NCBI GenBank assembly: GCA_963676635.1
Contig: OY781105.1
Location: 930,001 to 994,000, forward strand
Length of the DNA: 64,000 nt
Direction of reading: 5' to 3'
Source: GCA-002708315 sp963676635
GTDB taxonomy: Bacteria; Bacteroidota; Bacteroidia; Bacteroidales; F082
A program made the translations under genes and the position numbers. Below, piece by piece: positions 1 through 8,459 of this stretch (the first letter of the stretch is position 1; each line of letters opens with the position of its first letter). The notes under the pieces were generated by a model, which was given only the letters and a program-made list of their open reading frames with translations, ran no database searches and was not told the origin of the DNA.

Positions 1-850
1 TTTGTCATATTTATAAAATTTGAAATTAAAAAAAAAATTAAGTTTGGTTTGGTTGATTGGTTTTCTCTGATTTCCCATATCAGAAGAGACAGGTTATGGA
101 GGGTGGCTGCTTTGTATTACGTTCTGTTTTTCCTCAATATAAAATTCAAATCTCAGAACAGGACACAATCCCCCCACCTCCTCATATATTTACATAAATG
201 ACTGGAAGTTAGCACTATAAGCGTTTGGAAACTGTTCTTCATTTCGTAATATTAATACACCTTCTATATATTAGTACCAGAAATTAAAGAAATTAGACCC
301 CCTGAATGCGAAAAGTTTTGTAATTTATAATGATTCTTAATAGAGAAAAGGGGATTTTGCCAGAGGGAGACTGGGCGAAGAGGCGACTGGGCAATTCAAA
401 AAACTCCCCGTATTTTTCATTATTCATTTTTTTTTGGTGAATGGTGAATGGTGAATAGTGAGCTGTGTCCGACTACCGGCGGATGGTGAGCTGCGCATAT
501 TTTTCACCTTGTCACTTTGTCCCCTTGTCACCTTGTCACTTGTCTCTCGTCCCTTGTTCCTAGCCTAAAGGCGTAGGGTTAGTGAAGTATGATGATATTT
601 GGGGTTGTCCCCTAAGTGCCTCATCCTACCCACCTTCTCCAAAGCTATGGTGGGTGCGAAAGGAATGAGTCAGGGGTAGTACATACTATACGACACTATT
701 TTTCATTATTCATTTTTCATTATTCATTCCTTTGTCTCTCCAGTCTCTCCAGTCTCTCCAGTCCCTTCAGTCCCTTCAGTCCCTTCAGTCCCTAAAGTCC
801 CTCCAGTCATTTTTCATTATTCATTTTTCATTCCTTTGTTCCAAAAGTCC
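1..850. other. Gene-free region with mosaic low-complexity repeats
   Basis: No credible gene was found. The first 350 bases are AT-rich. From about 410 on the DNA is built of short repeated words also found in other gaps of this window: TTTTTCATTATTCATT-type words, CCTTGTCA-type words, a block around ACTACCGGCGGATGGTGAGC (also near 11.45 and 12.27 kb), and a 9-bp tandem repeat. The only open frame (732-935) reads as an artificial Ser-Leu-Gln repeat created by the 9-bp repeat and is not a gene. Confidence 0.7.
734..805. repeat. 9-bp tandem repeat, eight units
   Basis: Eight consecutive 9-bp units: three GTCTCTCCA, three GTCCCTTCA, then GTCCCTAAA and GTCCCTCCA. It lies just beyond the 3' end of the minus-strand membrane-protein gene, flanked on both sides by CATTTTTCATT words. 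The grouping into two successive homogeneous blocks suggests replication slippage. Confidence 0.85.
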
Positions 851-2671
851 TCATTTCCACAAAAACATCTCAATCTTCATATCATCTACCCAGAATGTGG
901 TTTTGTCTACATTCCAGATATACATCTTGATATAATCCATCTGAGGGGTTATGGGAGGTAGTTTAAAGCCTGTACGGCCTGTTTTCCATATATTGGTTTT
1001 ATCATCCGGTAAGGATTTTATTTTAAAAGACTTGTAGAACACATTACTACCGTCATTATCGCCGATATCCACAACAAAAACAGCACCCAAGGCTGCGTTG
1101 TTGGTCTTTTCCAGATATTCAGCAGAGAACTTCACATAGATATTATCATAGCCCGCTAACGTATCAGGAATAGCCATTCTGAACGAAGGACAATAAACAC
1201 TTTCCGGCGTAAGCCTTACAGAAACAGATCCCGAGTTACATATGGCAGAATCAGCGTTATGCGGAATCTTCCACTGCGGCGGATAGCTATCGATGGAATT
1301 ATAAGTATTAAAAAACGGCACATCATCAAGCACCCCGTTATAATACTCCTCAGTTTCGCTAACCACCCCCGAATAGCTTCTGTCGGTTTTAAGAAAAACA
1401 TACCAGTAAGCCTCTTTTGTCATCGAATCAGCATGTATAATCCCCACCGCATACTGGTAAGTCTGCACTTGGTTAAGAAAAACAGCAAACACCACAAAAA
1501 CAGAAGCAGCCACTATCCCCCACCCTTTCTTAATATTAGTAATCGCAATAGCGATAAACAAAAAGAACAGCGCATAATAGTCCACCATAGGCCTCATGCC
1601 AAAGCTATCGCCATAAAACCAATTCCACCACGAAGAGAAGAGAAACACCACAAACGCAAAAAACAGGACAAACATAGTCAGCTCATAGTATCTGCGCTTT
1701 CTGACAAAGAAAACAACAGCAGGCAGCAGCAACAAAAACAAAGGAGTATAAACAAACCACCCTTTTCTGTAGCTAAACAAAAAATCCATAAAATGCGGGT
1801 TCATAAAATTAAACCCCTCATTGTCGTAGCCATACACCAGCAGCGATCCTGTTTGCATATAGTTAACAACCATCTGCGGGCTCACTGCCAGCACAAACAC
1901 CATAATAACATACAGCCACCGTGCTTTTAAGGTTTTGTATTTTACTGTTTCCAGAAAGCGGAGCCTGTTACCGGCCATAAACGGCAGTGCTCCGGCAACG
2001 ATAATATTCACAGGCCTCACTATAACAATCATACCCAGAATAAAAGAAGCCATAAGGATATACCGCAGTTCTGTTTTTACGAACATCAAACGCGAAAGGT
2101 ACAGGAATATGGCAATCAGCGCAAAGCTGTACACATGCGAAAAGGAAGGCTGCACAAACACATAAAAAAACAAGTTGGAGCCAAACAGCAGTATCATTGC
2201 CATAAGCCACCCTTTAAGCGCACTGATGTTATACAGCCGCAATAACTTTATAAGAAAGGTGAGGCCAATGGTTACCCAGAACAGGGAACTGAAGGCAGAG
2301 GCGTACTGGAATATGATATTATATCCGTCGACGGGAAAGCCAAACAAAGCCGACAGCACACAGGCTGCCACAAAAAAAGGTAGCTGCATTATTGCAGTCC
2401 CCATGGTGTATTTGTTAATATATATTTCTCCGTGTTTATGGAAGTAATGGCCCATATAATCAGTAGTACGTCTGTCTTTTTCTACTTCAAACACTGGAGT
2501 AAAATCCACCGAGTTAAACAGCACCATTGCGGGCAAATAGGCATAATGACCACTTCCATCGCCATCTATAAATATATTACGCTCGGAATCGGGACACATA
2601 ACGTTTACAATATAGAATACTATAAACATCAAAGTAAACAATAGCGTGTATTTTCTTAACCCTTCCCTCAC
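851..2671 (-). CDS. Multi-pass membrane protein, GT-C glycosyltransferase-like
   Basis: An integral membrane protein of about 606 residues with roughly ten to twelve hydrophobic segments in its first 420 residues. After the first segment comes an acidic loop, DGDGSGHYAYLP (residues 36-47), the place where GT-C glycosyltransferases (the PMT/GT39-like fold) carry catalytic acidic residues. That points to a lipid-linked-sugar-dependent glycosyltransferase; no substrate can be named. The last 170 residues are soluble and beta-rich, resembling an extracytoplasmic sandwich domain. The longest frame begins with TTG at 2725, but a GTG at 2671 sits just before the first membrane helix and is preferred. 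An ATG at 2629 would cut that helix. The gene stands alone, about 170 bp after msrB on the same strand. Confidence 0.6.
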   Translation of the reverse strand: MREGLRKYTLLFTLMFIVFYIVNVMCPDSERNIFIDGDGSGHYAYLPAMVLFNSVDFTPVFEVEKDRRTTDYMGHYFHKHGEIYINKYTMGTAIMQLPFFVAACVLSALFGFPVDGYNIIFQYASAFSSLFWVTIGLTFLIKLLRLYNISALKGWLMAMILLFGSNLFFYVFVQPSFSHVYSFALIAIFLYLSRLMFVKTELRYILMASFILGMIVIVRPVNIIVAGALPFMAGNRLRFLETVKYKTLKARWLYVIMVFVLAVSPQMVVNYMQTGSLLVYGYDNEGFNFMNPHFMDFLFSYRKGWFVYTPLFLLLLPAVVFFVRKRRYYELTMFVLFFAFVVFLFSSWWNWFYGDSFGMRPMVDYYALFFLFIAIAITNIKKGWGIVAASVFVVFAVFLNQVQTYQYAVGIIHADSMTKEAYWYVFLKTDRSYSGVVSETEEYYNGVLDDVPFFNTYNSIDSYPPQWKIPHNADSAICNSGSVSVRLTPESVYCPSFRMAIPDTLAGYDNIYVKFSAEYLEKTNNAALGAVFVVDIGDNDGSNVFYKSFKIKSLPDDKTNIWKTGRTGFKLPPITPQMDYIKMYIWNVDKTTFWVDDMKIEMFLWK

Positions 2672-2837
2672 TGTTATATATTTGGGTGCGAAGGTAAGGA
2701 AAAAGAGATTGCACTCAAACCTCAAACCTTAAACTTCAAAGGCTAGGGTAATAAAAATTACAGTGTGTGCCACCAGTACTACTACCGGTTTTATCCATAG
2801 GTACAGACAAACCTTAATTTATCAGTATTGTTCTTGT

Positions 2838-3305
2838 TTAATGGCTTTCAAACCTCAGCGCTGCTGAGTTAACACAATACCGCATTCCTGTGGGCTTCGG
2901 GCCATCGTTAAAGAGGTGGCCAAGGTGACCGCCGCAATTTGAGCAGCGTATCTCTGTGCGTACCATACCATGACTCCGGTCTTCTACCTGGATGATACGT
3001 GATGTATCGGTGGTGTCATAAAAACTAGGCCATCCTGAATAACTGTCATATTTAGCTTCTGAGCTGAATAACCGGGCTCCACATCCGGCACAGTAGTAGT
3101 AGCCATCGTCTTTGTGGTTTACATACTTTCCTGTAAATGGTGGCTCGGTGCCGCATCCTCGCAGCACATCATAACTCAAACTGTCCAATTCTTGCTTCCA
3201 TTGCTCGTCCGTCTTGTTTACATTGTTCTTCATGGTATTGTCGTTATTCTGACTATAAGATGCAATAGTTCCCATTAATAGCAATAATAAGAATGTGTTT
3301 CGCAT
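2838..3305 (-). CDS. msrB: Exported peptide-methionine (R)-S-oxide reductase
   Basis: A 155-residue MsrB, which reduces methionine-R-sulfoxide in proteins. All family marks are visible: two zinc-binding CxxC pairs (C72/C75 and C121/C124), GWPSF at 91-95, GGHLGHLF near 125-132, and catalytic Cys144 in RYCVNSAAL. An N-terminal hydrophobic stretch ending ASYSQ (residues 1-19) is a likely Sec signal peptide, so the enzyme probably works in the envelope and not in the cytosol. Its start codon lies one base after the stop codon of the T9SS CotH-like gene, which implies translational coupling. The electron donor outside the cytoplasm is not evident here. Confidence 0.93.
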   Translation of the reverse strand: MRNTFLLLLLMGTIASYSQNNDNTMKNNVNKTDEQWKQELDSLSYDVLRGCGTEPPFTGKYVNHKDDGYYYCAGCGARLFSSEAKYDSYSGWPSFYDTTDTSRIIQVEDRSHGMVRTEIRCSNCGGHLGHLFNDGPKPTGMRYCVNSAALRFESH

Positions 3306-3306
3306 G

Positions 3307-5577
3307 TTATTTTATCAATAGTTTAAGTTTATTCTTTTTATTTAAAACGACAATATAAAACCCTTTATTATAATCAGATATGTTAATTTTATTTAAATTT
3401 TTACCCGTAAACATAAGCTCACCCAGTACATTATAAACATCAACATCAGCCGGCTCTGATATGTTTACACAGTTTCCCCCGGCAGGGTTTGGGTACAGCG
3501 TTATGCTATTTTCATCCACAAGAGTAACAGCACTTGTTTCGTTGGAGGCACCAGGAGTAGGATTGGTAAAGAATTCCCAGGTTATATCCCCGTCGGGCAG
3601 CCGGCCTTCGCTTACATCTTCGCTTTGCGGACCAAATACATATTCGTCGATAGTGGTAAAGTCGCTGGCAAACAACCCAATTTCTTCACCATCTTTGCTG
3701 AGCTTAAAATTAGCATGCAGCTCACCGTCGTTAAGATCATCATCGGCCCACACCAGTAAAAACTCCCCGGGCTGTATGTATGTATCAGGAAACTGCCATT
3801 TACCCGGTTCTGATAAATCGTCAGTAAGGTATTTATCGCCAAGCCAAACAATATCGTTGGTTTCCGGACTATAAATCTCAATCCAGTCGTCGTAATCACC
3901 ATGCTCGTCGGCTATAGTACTCTCATTATCGGCCATAAACTCATTAATAAACAGCACCACATCATCACTACCATAGGCAGGCACCTTAACGGGATAGCAC
4001 GGCATCAGCAGGAATTTACCATTAACATCCATAGAAGAAACCTGAAAGTCAAGAGACATATCATCAGGGATATCCGTAACAAAAGCGCCGTAAATACCAT
4101 CACCGGCAAGGTAATCATTATGGTTGCCATCGTCGTACATGGTAGTCTGCTGCTGCTCTTCTCCTGTAAAGGTATACAAAACATGGGTTACTTCATTAAA
4201 ATTTTGGAAAACAACAGAGGCATTTACCCATATTTCATTAGCCGAAACACGCCCGTAGTTTATATTAGAAATAAGAGGAGCTGTGGCGTTGTTTACCAGC
4301 TGATCGCCGATGGAGGCAAAGCGCGCGGTAAGGTATGGGAATATACCACTTTTAACATGACCGCCAGCAGCGGTAGTAGTGGCGTTTATATAATCGTTAA
4401 GAGTAAAGCCGTAATCCAACGGATAATAAGGGTCGTTTGCAACATAGGGCTCAACCATATCTTTACGCACATTAACAGCGGCAAACAGTGAGTCGGTGTT
4501 AATAAGATTTTCAGTAATATTTTTCATGATAAATGAATACTGATCACGCAAAGTGCTGTTATCCATTATACGTTCATACAACGGGGCGTAAAAGCTATTA
4601 CTTTGCCAGTTGTATATATTACGCTGCTGCCAGTCAACATTCATCCAGTCAACACCCATGGTATTATCAAGGTCGTAAGGCAGGTAAATAAACTTACCGG
4701 ATATGGGGTCGTCGTACAGGTAGTAATTATTTCTGTTATAGATATAGTTATCCCAGTGTCCGAAAATAATCTCAGCAGCCATAATTTTCAGGTATTGGGC
4801 AGTTACAAAAGCAGTATCCATACGGCACATAAAATCGTTATCCGGGGCATTGTTAAGCACATCAATAAAGTTAGCCAAACCACTATAGTCGTCAGCATCT
4901 TCATTAATCTTCAGCTCATAGGTCCTTCGTCCGTCATTTTCAAATTTATAGTCATCCGGATTATTACTAATATAATTAAGATCGGCAGGCCACAGGCATT
5001 TATATAAGTTACCGTGATTATAGATAAATCTCGATTTAATAAACTCTTCATCTATATGTTCTACATTAAGGTACACACCGTAGTAGTTGCCGTTAATATA
5101 TAGCTGCACATGGTTTGCCCTGGAGGCAGGCACATTAAGTTTGTTAAGGATATCCCAGCAAATTTTCGATCTCATAACAGAGGGGTCGTTATGTTCGCCG
5201 TTAATATTAAGTTTTTCTACGCCATAGTATTTGGCACCTGATGTAAATGTATTAAACGATATTTTGAATGATTTTTTTTGAGAGTGCCTCGAGGTATTAC
5301 CTCTAAGGCGGAAACCAACGGGGTATATAGTATCGGTAACAGTACCGTTATTAAAAACAAATTGGGCAGAGAATTCGATATCACTATCCAGATTTTCTTC
5401 CTGAAACAGCCATACGAGGGTATCGGGATTAATGGTAATGTCAATTCTGGGCACAACATCATCGCGGTAAAGTTCGCCTTTATCAGGATTGATATTGGCG
5501 GTAATAATATTTTCAGTGTCCTGAGAGTGTGATATAATGCCCAGAAGCATTAGCGATATCAGAAGAATGTTTTTCAT
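3307..5577 (-). CDS. CotH-like kinase-fold protein with lamin-tail and T9SS type A sorting domains
   Basis: A secreted protein of 756 residues. The frame could extend to 5646, but the ATG at 5577 gives a clean signal peptide (MKNILLISLMLLGIISHSQ), so that start is used. The order is: signal peptide; CotH domain at about 60-430, with KKSFKISFN, a GEHNDPSVMRSK stretch near 125 and YLPYDLDNT near 300; a lamin-tail domain at about 540-640 (LFINEFMADN...DDWIEIYSP); and a C-terminal type A sorting domain at about 690-756 (LYPNPAGG...GFYIVVLNKKNKLKLLIK). CotH proteins of Bacillus are protein kinases of the spore coat; whether this one is an active kinase is unknown. The sorting domain implies export by T9SS. 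It is coupled to msrB. Confidence 0.88.
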   Translation of the reverse strand: MKNILLISLMLLGIISHSQDTENIITANINPDKGELYRDDVVPRIDITINPDTLVWLFQEENLDSDIEFSAQFVFNNGTVTDTIYPVGFRLRGNTSRHSQKKSFKISFNTFTSGAKYYGVEKLNINGEHNDPSVMRSKICWDILNKLNVPASRANHVQLYINGNYYGVYLNVEHIDEEFIKSRFIYNHGNLYKCLWPADLNYISNNPDDYKFENDGRRTYELKINEDADDYSGLANFIDVLNNAPDNDFMCRMDTAFVTAQYLKIMAAEIIFGHWDNYIYNRNNYYLYDDPISGKFIYLPYDLDNTMGVDWMNVDWQQRNIYNWQSNSFYAPLYERIMDNSTLRDQYSFIMKNITENLINTDSLFAAVNVRKDMVEPYVANDPYYPLDYGFTLNDYINATTTAAGGHVKSGIFPYLTARFASIGDQLVNNATAPLISNINYGRVSANEIWVNASVVFQNFNEVTHVLYTFTGEEQQQTTMYDDGNHNDYLAGDGIYGAFVTDIPDDMSLDFQVSSMDVNGKFLLMPCYPVKVPAYGSDDVVLFINEFMADNESTIADEHGDYDDWIEIYSPETNDIVWLGDKYLTDDLSEPGKWQFPDTYIQPGEFLLVWADDDLNDGELHANFKLSKDGEEIGLFASDFTTIDEYVFGPQSEDVSEGRLPDGDITWEFFTNPTPGASNETSAVTLVDENSITLYPNPAGGNCVNISEPADVDVYNVLGELMFTGKNLNKINISDYNKGFYIVVLNKKNKLKLLIK

Positions 5578-5991
5578 GGTGATTTTTATTTTTTGCAAAG
5601 ATAGGGAATTTAAAGGGAACCGCCTGAGGTGGTCAAGCAGTGACAATGCCTGTATTTAGTTGACCGTTTTCATTTACTCATTCTCATCTTAAATTGTTAA
5701 TTTATGAGTGATATTTGATCCATAAGGATTGTTGTCCTCAGCCCTGAGGGCTGAAAAGTCCACCGGGGTTAATTCTGCCGTTGACTTATCACCGTCTGAT
5801 TGTTGTCCAAAGCAAATGTAATATTTTTCAAATTCACAAGAGCTTTTTCTTTGTAACTTAATGAGAGGGGTGAGGGGTAAGGAGACTGCTGGCTCACACT
5901 GTTACCGTCTCTTAAAACATAAAACTCATCTCAAAAAAACATTATATTTGTTATATGCTTTCATTGTGATGATGAAAAAACCAAACACAAT
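5578..5991. other. Divergent gap between CotH gene and barrel gene
   Basis: At 5606-5646 there is a fragment (AATTTAAAGGGAACCGCCTG and onwards) closely resembling 12510-12560, so the dispersed mosaic repeat reaches into this gap. A short hairpin CAGCCC-TGA-GGGCTG lies at 5739-5753. The promoter of the rightward gene is near 5943. Nothing else was recognised. Confidence 0.5.
5943..5950 (+). promoter_or_regulatory. -7 promoter box of the barrel gene
   Basis: TATATTTG matches the Bacteroidota -7 consensus TAnnTTTG, 41 bp before the ATG. No convincing -33 TTTG was seen upstream. Confidence 0.5.
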
Positions 5992-6636
5992 ATGATTATA
6001 AAACAGGTGCTTTTACTAATTGGGTTGATTTTTACCTTATGGGTATCATCAATAGCTCAGTCTAATGAAAAATTTCCTTTTGACGAATTTCAGGTGGCAT
6101 TAAACATGACTAACGAAGCTGAAATCAGGTATGGTTTCGGACTGGGTACTTATATTCCTTTTATGCAAGAAAGAAGAGTTAATTTAATATTCGGACTTGA
6201 GTTTAACAGAACCAGTTTGTTTTTAAATTCAATGTATCAGGGACATTGGGCTCATGCTACTGATATTACTTATTATAGTAATTGTATTTCAATACCGATG
6301 GGATTAAGGGTGAATTTTGGTAAAAAAACGGTGGTCTTTATTGAACCGGGTTTTTTTGGTGATTTTATTATCAGCGCAAAGCGGGAAGGAACAATGCATA
6401 CATATTTACCAGATTCAAGTAATCATGTTACTTATACTGTTTCCGAATTCGATGAGAAGGTAAAATTTAGTAATACATTCGGACTATACATAGGAGCCGG
6501 GGTACTAATACCTGTGTCAAACATCAAACTGATTATAAAACCGGAATACAAATTTGGTATTAATCCTTTGCAATCATCAGGTATGGATGAGATACCCAAC
6601 AGATATTTCAGAATAAGTATTGGTGTTAAAATTTGA
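5992..6636 (+). CDS. Outer-membrane beta-barrel protein
   Basis: A 214-residue exported protein. Residues 1-23 form a signal peptide (MIIKQVLLLIGLIFTLWVSSIAQ). The rest alternates short amphipathic strands and turns, for example RYGFGLGTYIPFMQ, NLIFGLEFNRTSLF, TFGLYIGAGVLIPV and YFRISIGVKI. It ends in an alternating aromatic/hydrophobic strand as expected for a BamA-inserted barrel of eight to ten strands. It resembles the PorT-like/OmpA-like small barrels common in Bacteroidota; no specific role can be assigned. It stands alone with its own promoter and faces a minus-strand lipoprotein gene across a strong hairpin. Confidence 0.75.
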   Translation: MIIKQVLLLIGLIFTLWVSSIAQSNEKFPFDEFQVALNMTNEAEIRYGFGLGTYIPFMQERRVNLIFGLEFNRTSLFLNSMYQGHWAHATDITYYSNCISIPMGLRVNFGKKTVVFIEPGFFGDFIISAKREGTMHTYLPDSSNHVTYTVSEFDEKVKFSNTFGLYIGAGVLIPVSNIKLIIKPEYKFGINPLQSSGMDEIPNRYFRISIGVKI

Positions 6637-6702
6637 TAAGGTTGCAATGGAATAATGGAGCACCCGCGGTATTCCCTGAATCACCTCAACTTTGAACATT
6701 GA

Positions 6703-6736
6703 ACCTAAGAGGCGTAATATCACACGCCTCTTAGGT
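6703..6736. terminator. Perfect 13-bp stem-loop between convergent genes
   Basis: ACCTAAGAGGCGT and its exact reverse complement ACGCCTCTTAGGT flank an 8-nt loop (6716-6723). It lies between the end of the barrel gene and the end of the minus-strand lipoprotein gene, so it can act in both directions. There is no long T tract, so it is a hairpin terminator or RNA-end stabiliser and not a textbook intrinsic terminator. Confidence 0.65.
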
Positions 6737-6795
6737 ACGATGTTTATGGAAGGCTACCTGATATTCAGTAACCTTATTATATTGTTTCTAACTCA

Positions 6796-7668
6796 CTAAT
6801 CTTCGATAACAACATCAATTACCGCATAATCGCCGCGGCTGGTGATGGAGGATACTTTAACAAGACCGAGTTTTTCGTCCCATGTTTTAAACATAATAAC
6901 CTGACCTTCTTCCAGAGCTGTGATAGCTGACAGATCACCGGTAAAATCGCCAAAAGAGTAAGTATCGCCAATAGCGTCAAACTCAGCAGCGGTAATATCA
7001 GTAGATTGGAATAGAGTAGCATTTTTGTTGGTCCAGTCGGACAAAGCAGGATACACAGTAGCAGCATCACCATCAGCCGGAGAGGCGATAGTAGCGCCAT
7101 TTGTAGCACCGAGGTAATAAAGAAAATCAACAGAAGCCTGGTTAGCTGTTGCATCAGTAATATTATACACAGTATTAGAAGCAGCGGCATAGAAGCTACC
7201 GAAGTCATCGTTATGCGATCCTATATTAATACCAGAATATTTAGTAACAGCAGAGCTGGCAGCTTCATAGGTAAGAGTTAATAATTTGGTGGCAGATTGG
7301 CTGGCTTTATCAGTAAGCACAAATTCAATTACTTCACCGGTACCCTGTGTTTGGGCATTAAAAGTAAAGTCGATATTAACATAATCACCATTAAGGGAGA
7401 AAGTAGTATCAACAAAAGTAATCTCATCCATAGTACGAGTCAGTCTGAGAGTAGAAAGATCCTTACCCGACTCAGTATTAGAAGAAGCGGCTACACCCAC
7501 CATAAAAGTAGACCCTTCAACAATAGTAGCATCTTCATCAATATATCCTTCGCCACCTATAAAGTTAAGAGTAGGAGGACCGAAAGTATCATCATCATTT
7601 TTGTTACATGAAGAGATTAGAACAGCTAAGCCTAATAGGGCAAATAATGCCAATGAAATTTTTTTCAT
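6796..7668 (-). CDS. Lipoprotein of unknown function
   Basis: A 290-residue protein with a lipoprotein signal (MKKISLALFALLGLAVLISSC), so Cys21 is the likely lipidated residue. It is followed by NKNDDD, a charged linker typical of Bacteroidota surface lipoproteins. The body looks like two beta-sandwich domains: about 40-145 resembles an Ig-like fold (STLRLTRTMDEITFVDTTFSLNGDYVNIDFTFNAQ in short strands), and about 150-285 is a second beta domain. An ATG two codons upstream (7674) is also possible. The family was not recognised. The 22-bp repeat array lies about 170 bp upstream of its start. Confidence 0.75.
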   Translation of the reverse strand: MKKISLALFALLGLAVLISSCNKNDDDTFGPPTLNFIGGEGYIDEDATIVEGSTFMVGVAASSNTESGKDLSTLRLTRTMDEITFVDTTFSLNGDYVNIDFTFNAQTQGTGEVIEFVLTDKASQSATKLLTLTYEAASSAVTKYSGINIGSHNDDFGSFYAAASNTVYNITDATANQASVDFLYYLGATNGATIASPADGDAATVYPALSDWTNKNATLFQSTDITAAEFDAIGDTYSFGDFTGDLSAITALEEGQVIMFKTWDEKLGLVKVSSITSRGDYAVIDVVIED

Positions 7669-7833
7669 AATCATAATTTTTTAGTTAGTTAGTCGCAATA
7701 TGCGATTTTATTACAAATAACGGGTTTTTTGGTTTATGTTTTTTGAAAAGATTGTTAAATGTTGGGGGGGGGATTGTAATAAGGTGGTGGGTGGTTTTGT
7801 TTGTTTGTGAATTTATGAGGACAAGTTAATATT

Positions 7834-8009
7834 CTGATGCGCTTTAATAATGTTTTTAATGCGCATCAGGATCAGTTTTGATGCGCATCAGAATTGTTTC
7901 TGATGAGCATCAGGATTGTTTTTGATGCGCATCAGAAGGCTATTAACACAAAAGAAAACAGATGATTACACAAGTGAAAATTGATGATTTTACAGGTAAA
8001 AAGGAGTCT
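7834..8009. repeat. Composite array, eight units at a 22-bp period (copy 1)
   Basis: Palindrome units start at 7834, 7856, 7878, 7900 and 7922, exactly 22 bp apart. The core is (C/T)TGATGCGCATCAG; the full form CTGATGCGCATCAG is a perfect 14-bp palindrome. The first unit is degraded and the fourth has one change. The array continues in the same phase with three units of another kind at 7944, 7966 and 7988 (consensus TTACACAAGTGAAAATTGATGA without the last bases in the third). A period of 22 is not a multiple of 3, so it is not coding. A second copy is at 45216-45391. Confidence 0.9.
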
Positions 8010-8145
8010 TTAGAAAGGTTTCTATGATGCACAATTACTACCTGATAATACCAACACTCTGCTTCATTAATATGAAATAAATATTATGACTCTTAATGCT
8101 TTATCCTAAGCCAGGCATATCCTACAATTACAATTATACCAAACA

Positions 8146-8178
8146 ATAAAAAAACAGCCTCCCTGATTAAAGGAGGCT
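8146..8178 (-). terminator. Intrinsic terminator of the PID-CTERM-like gene
   Basis: Read on the minus strand, AGCCTCC and GGAGGCT form a 7-bp stem with a 9-nt loop, followed by a U-rich tract (plus-strand A tract at 8146-8154). It lies about 30 bp after the stop codon at 8211 and would end the two-gene transcript 10775 to 8211. Confidence 0.85.
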
Positions 8179-8210
8179 GACAGATAAAATATGCGGAAAT
8201 TATTATCTGT

Positions 8211-8441
8211 TTATTCTTCGATATTTTCTTTTCTCTTTATATAGACTTTGTAGCTGCCATAAGCAGCAGCGAGACTTACAAGTATAATCAACCCACCAGC
8301 TACGGGTGCATTTCCACCATTTGCATTCCCACTTATACCTTGTTCACTGGGCGGTGCAGGAGGTTGGGCTGAAATGTTTGTTATAAATGCTACCACCATA
8401 ACTAATATCAAAACGACAATTATATAGCTTTTCTTTTGCAT
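8211..8441 (-). CDS. Small PID-CTERM-like membrane-anchored protein
   Basis: A 76-residue protein: a signal peptide (residues 1-25, ending NISAQ), a proline-rich mature start (PPAPPSEQG), a short Gly/Asn linker, the segment GGNAPVAGGLIILVSLAAAYGSYKVYI, and a basic tail. The layout of proline stretch, GGxxPxxGGL, single membrane helix, YG and basic end matches the small Bacteroidota proteins with a PID-CTERM sorting signal, though here the P-I-D core reads P-V-A. If this is right, the tail is a sorting/anchoring signal. It starts 18 bp after the stop of the T9SS lamin-tail gene, so the two are probably cotranscribed. Confidence 0.65.
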   Translation of the reverse strand: MQKKSYIIVVLILVMVVAFITNISAQPPAPPSEQGISGNANGGNAPVAGGLIILVSLAAAYGSYKVYIKRKENIEE

Positions 8442-8459
8442 AGTTATTTTTTTTTAAGA

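Noticed and set aside
732..935. 67-residue open frame of Ser-Leu-Gln repeats
   Set aside because: It is a translation of the 9-bp tandem repeat plus mosaic words, without start context or protein-like composition.
1259..1930. 223-residue plus-strand frame opposite the membrane protein gene
   Set aside because: It is antisense to a well-supported membrane protein and rich in His/Lys/Gln from hydrophobic codons read backwards.
7834..8009. CRISPR array
   Set aside because: The period is only 22 bp, linkers between palindromes are 8 bp and similar to one another, and there are no cas genes. Real arrays have 25-40 bp repeats with unique 30-40 bp spacers.
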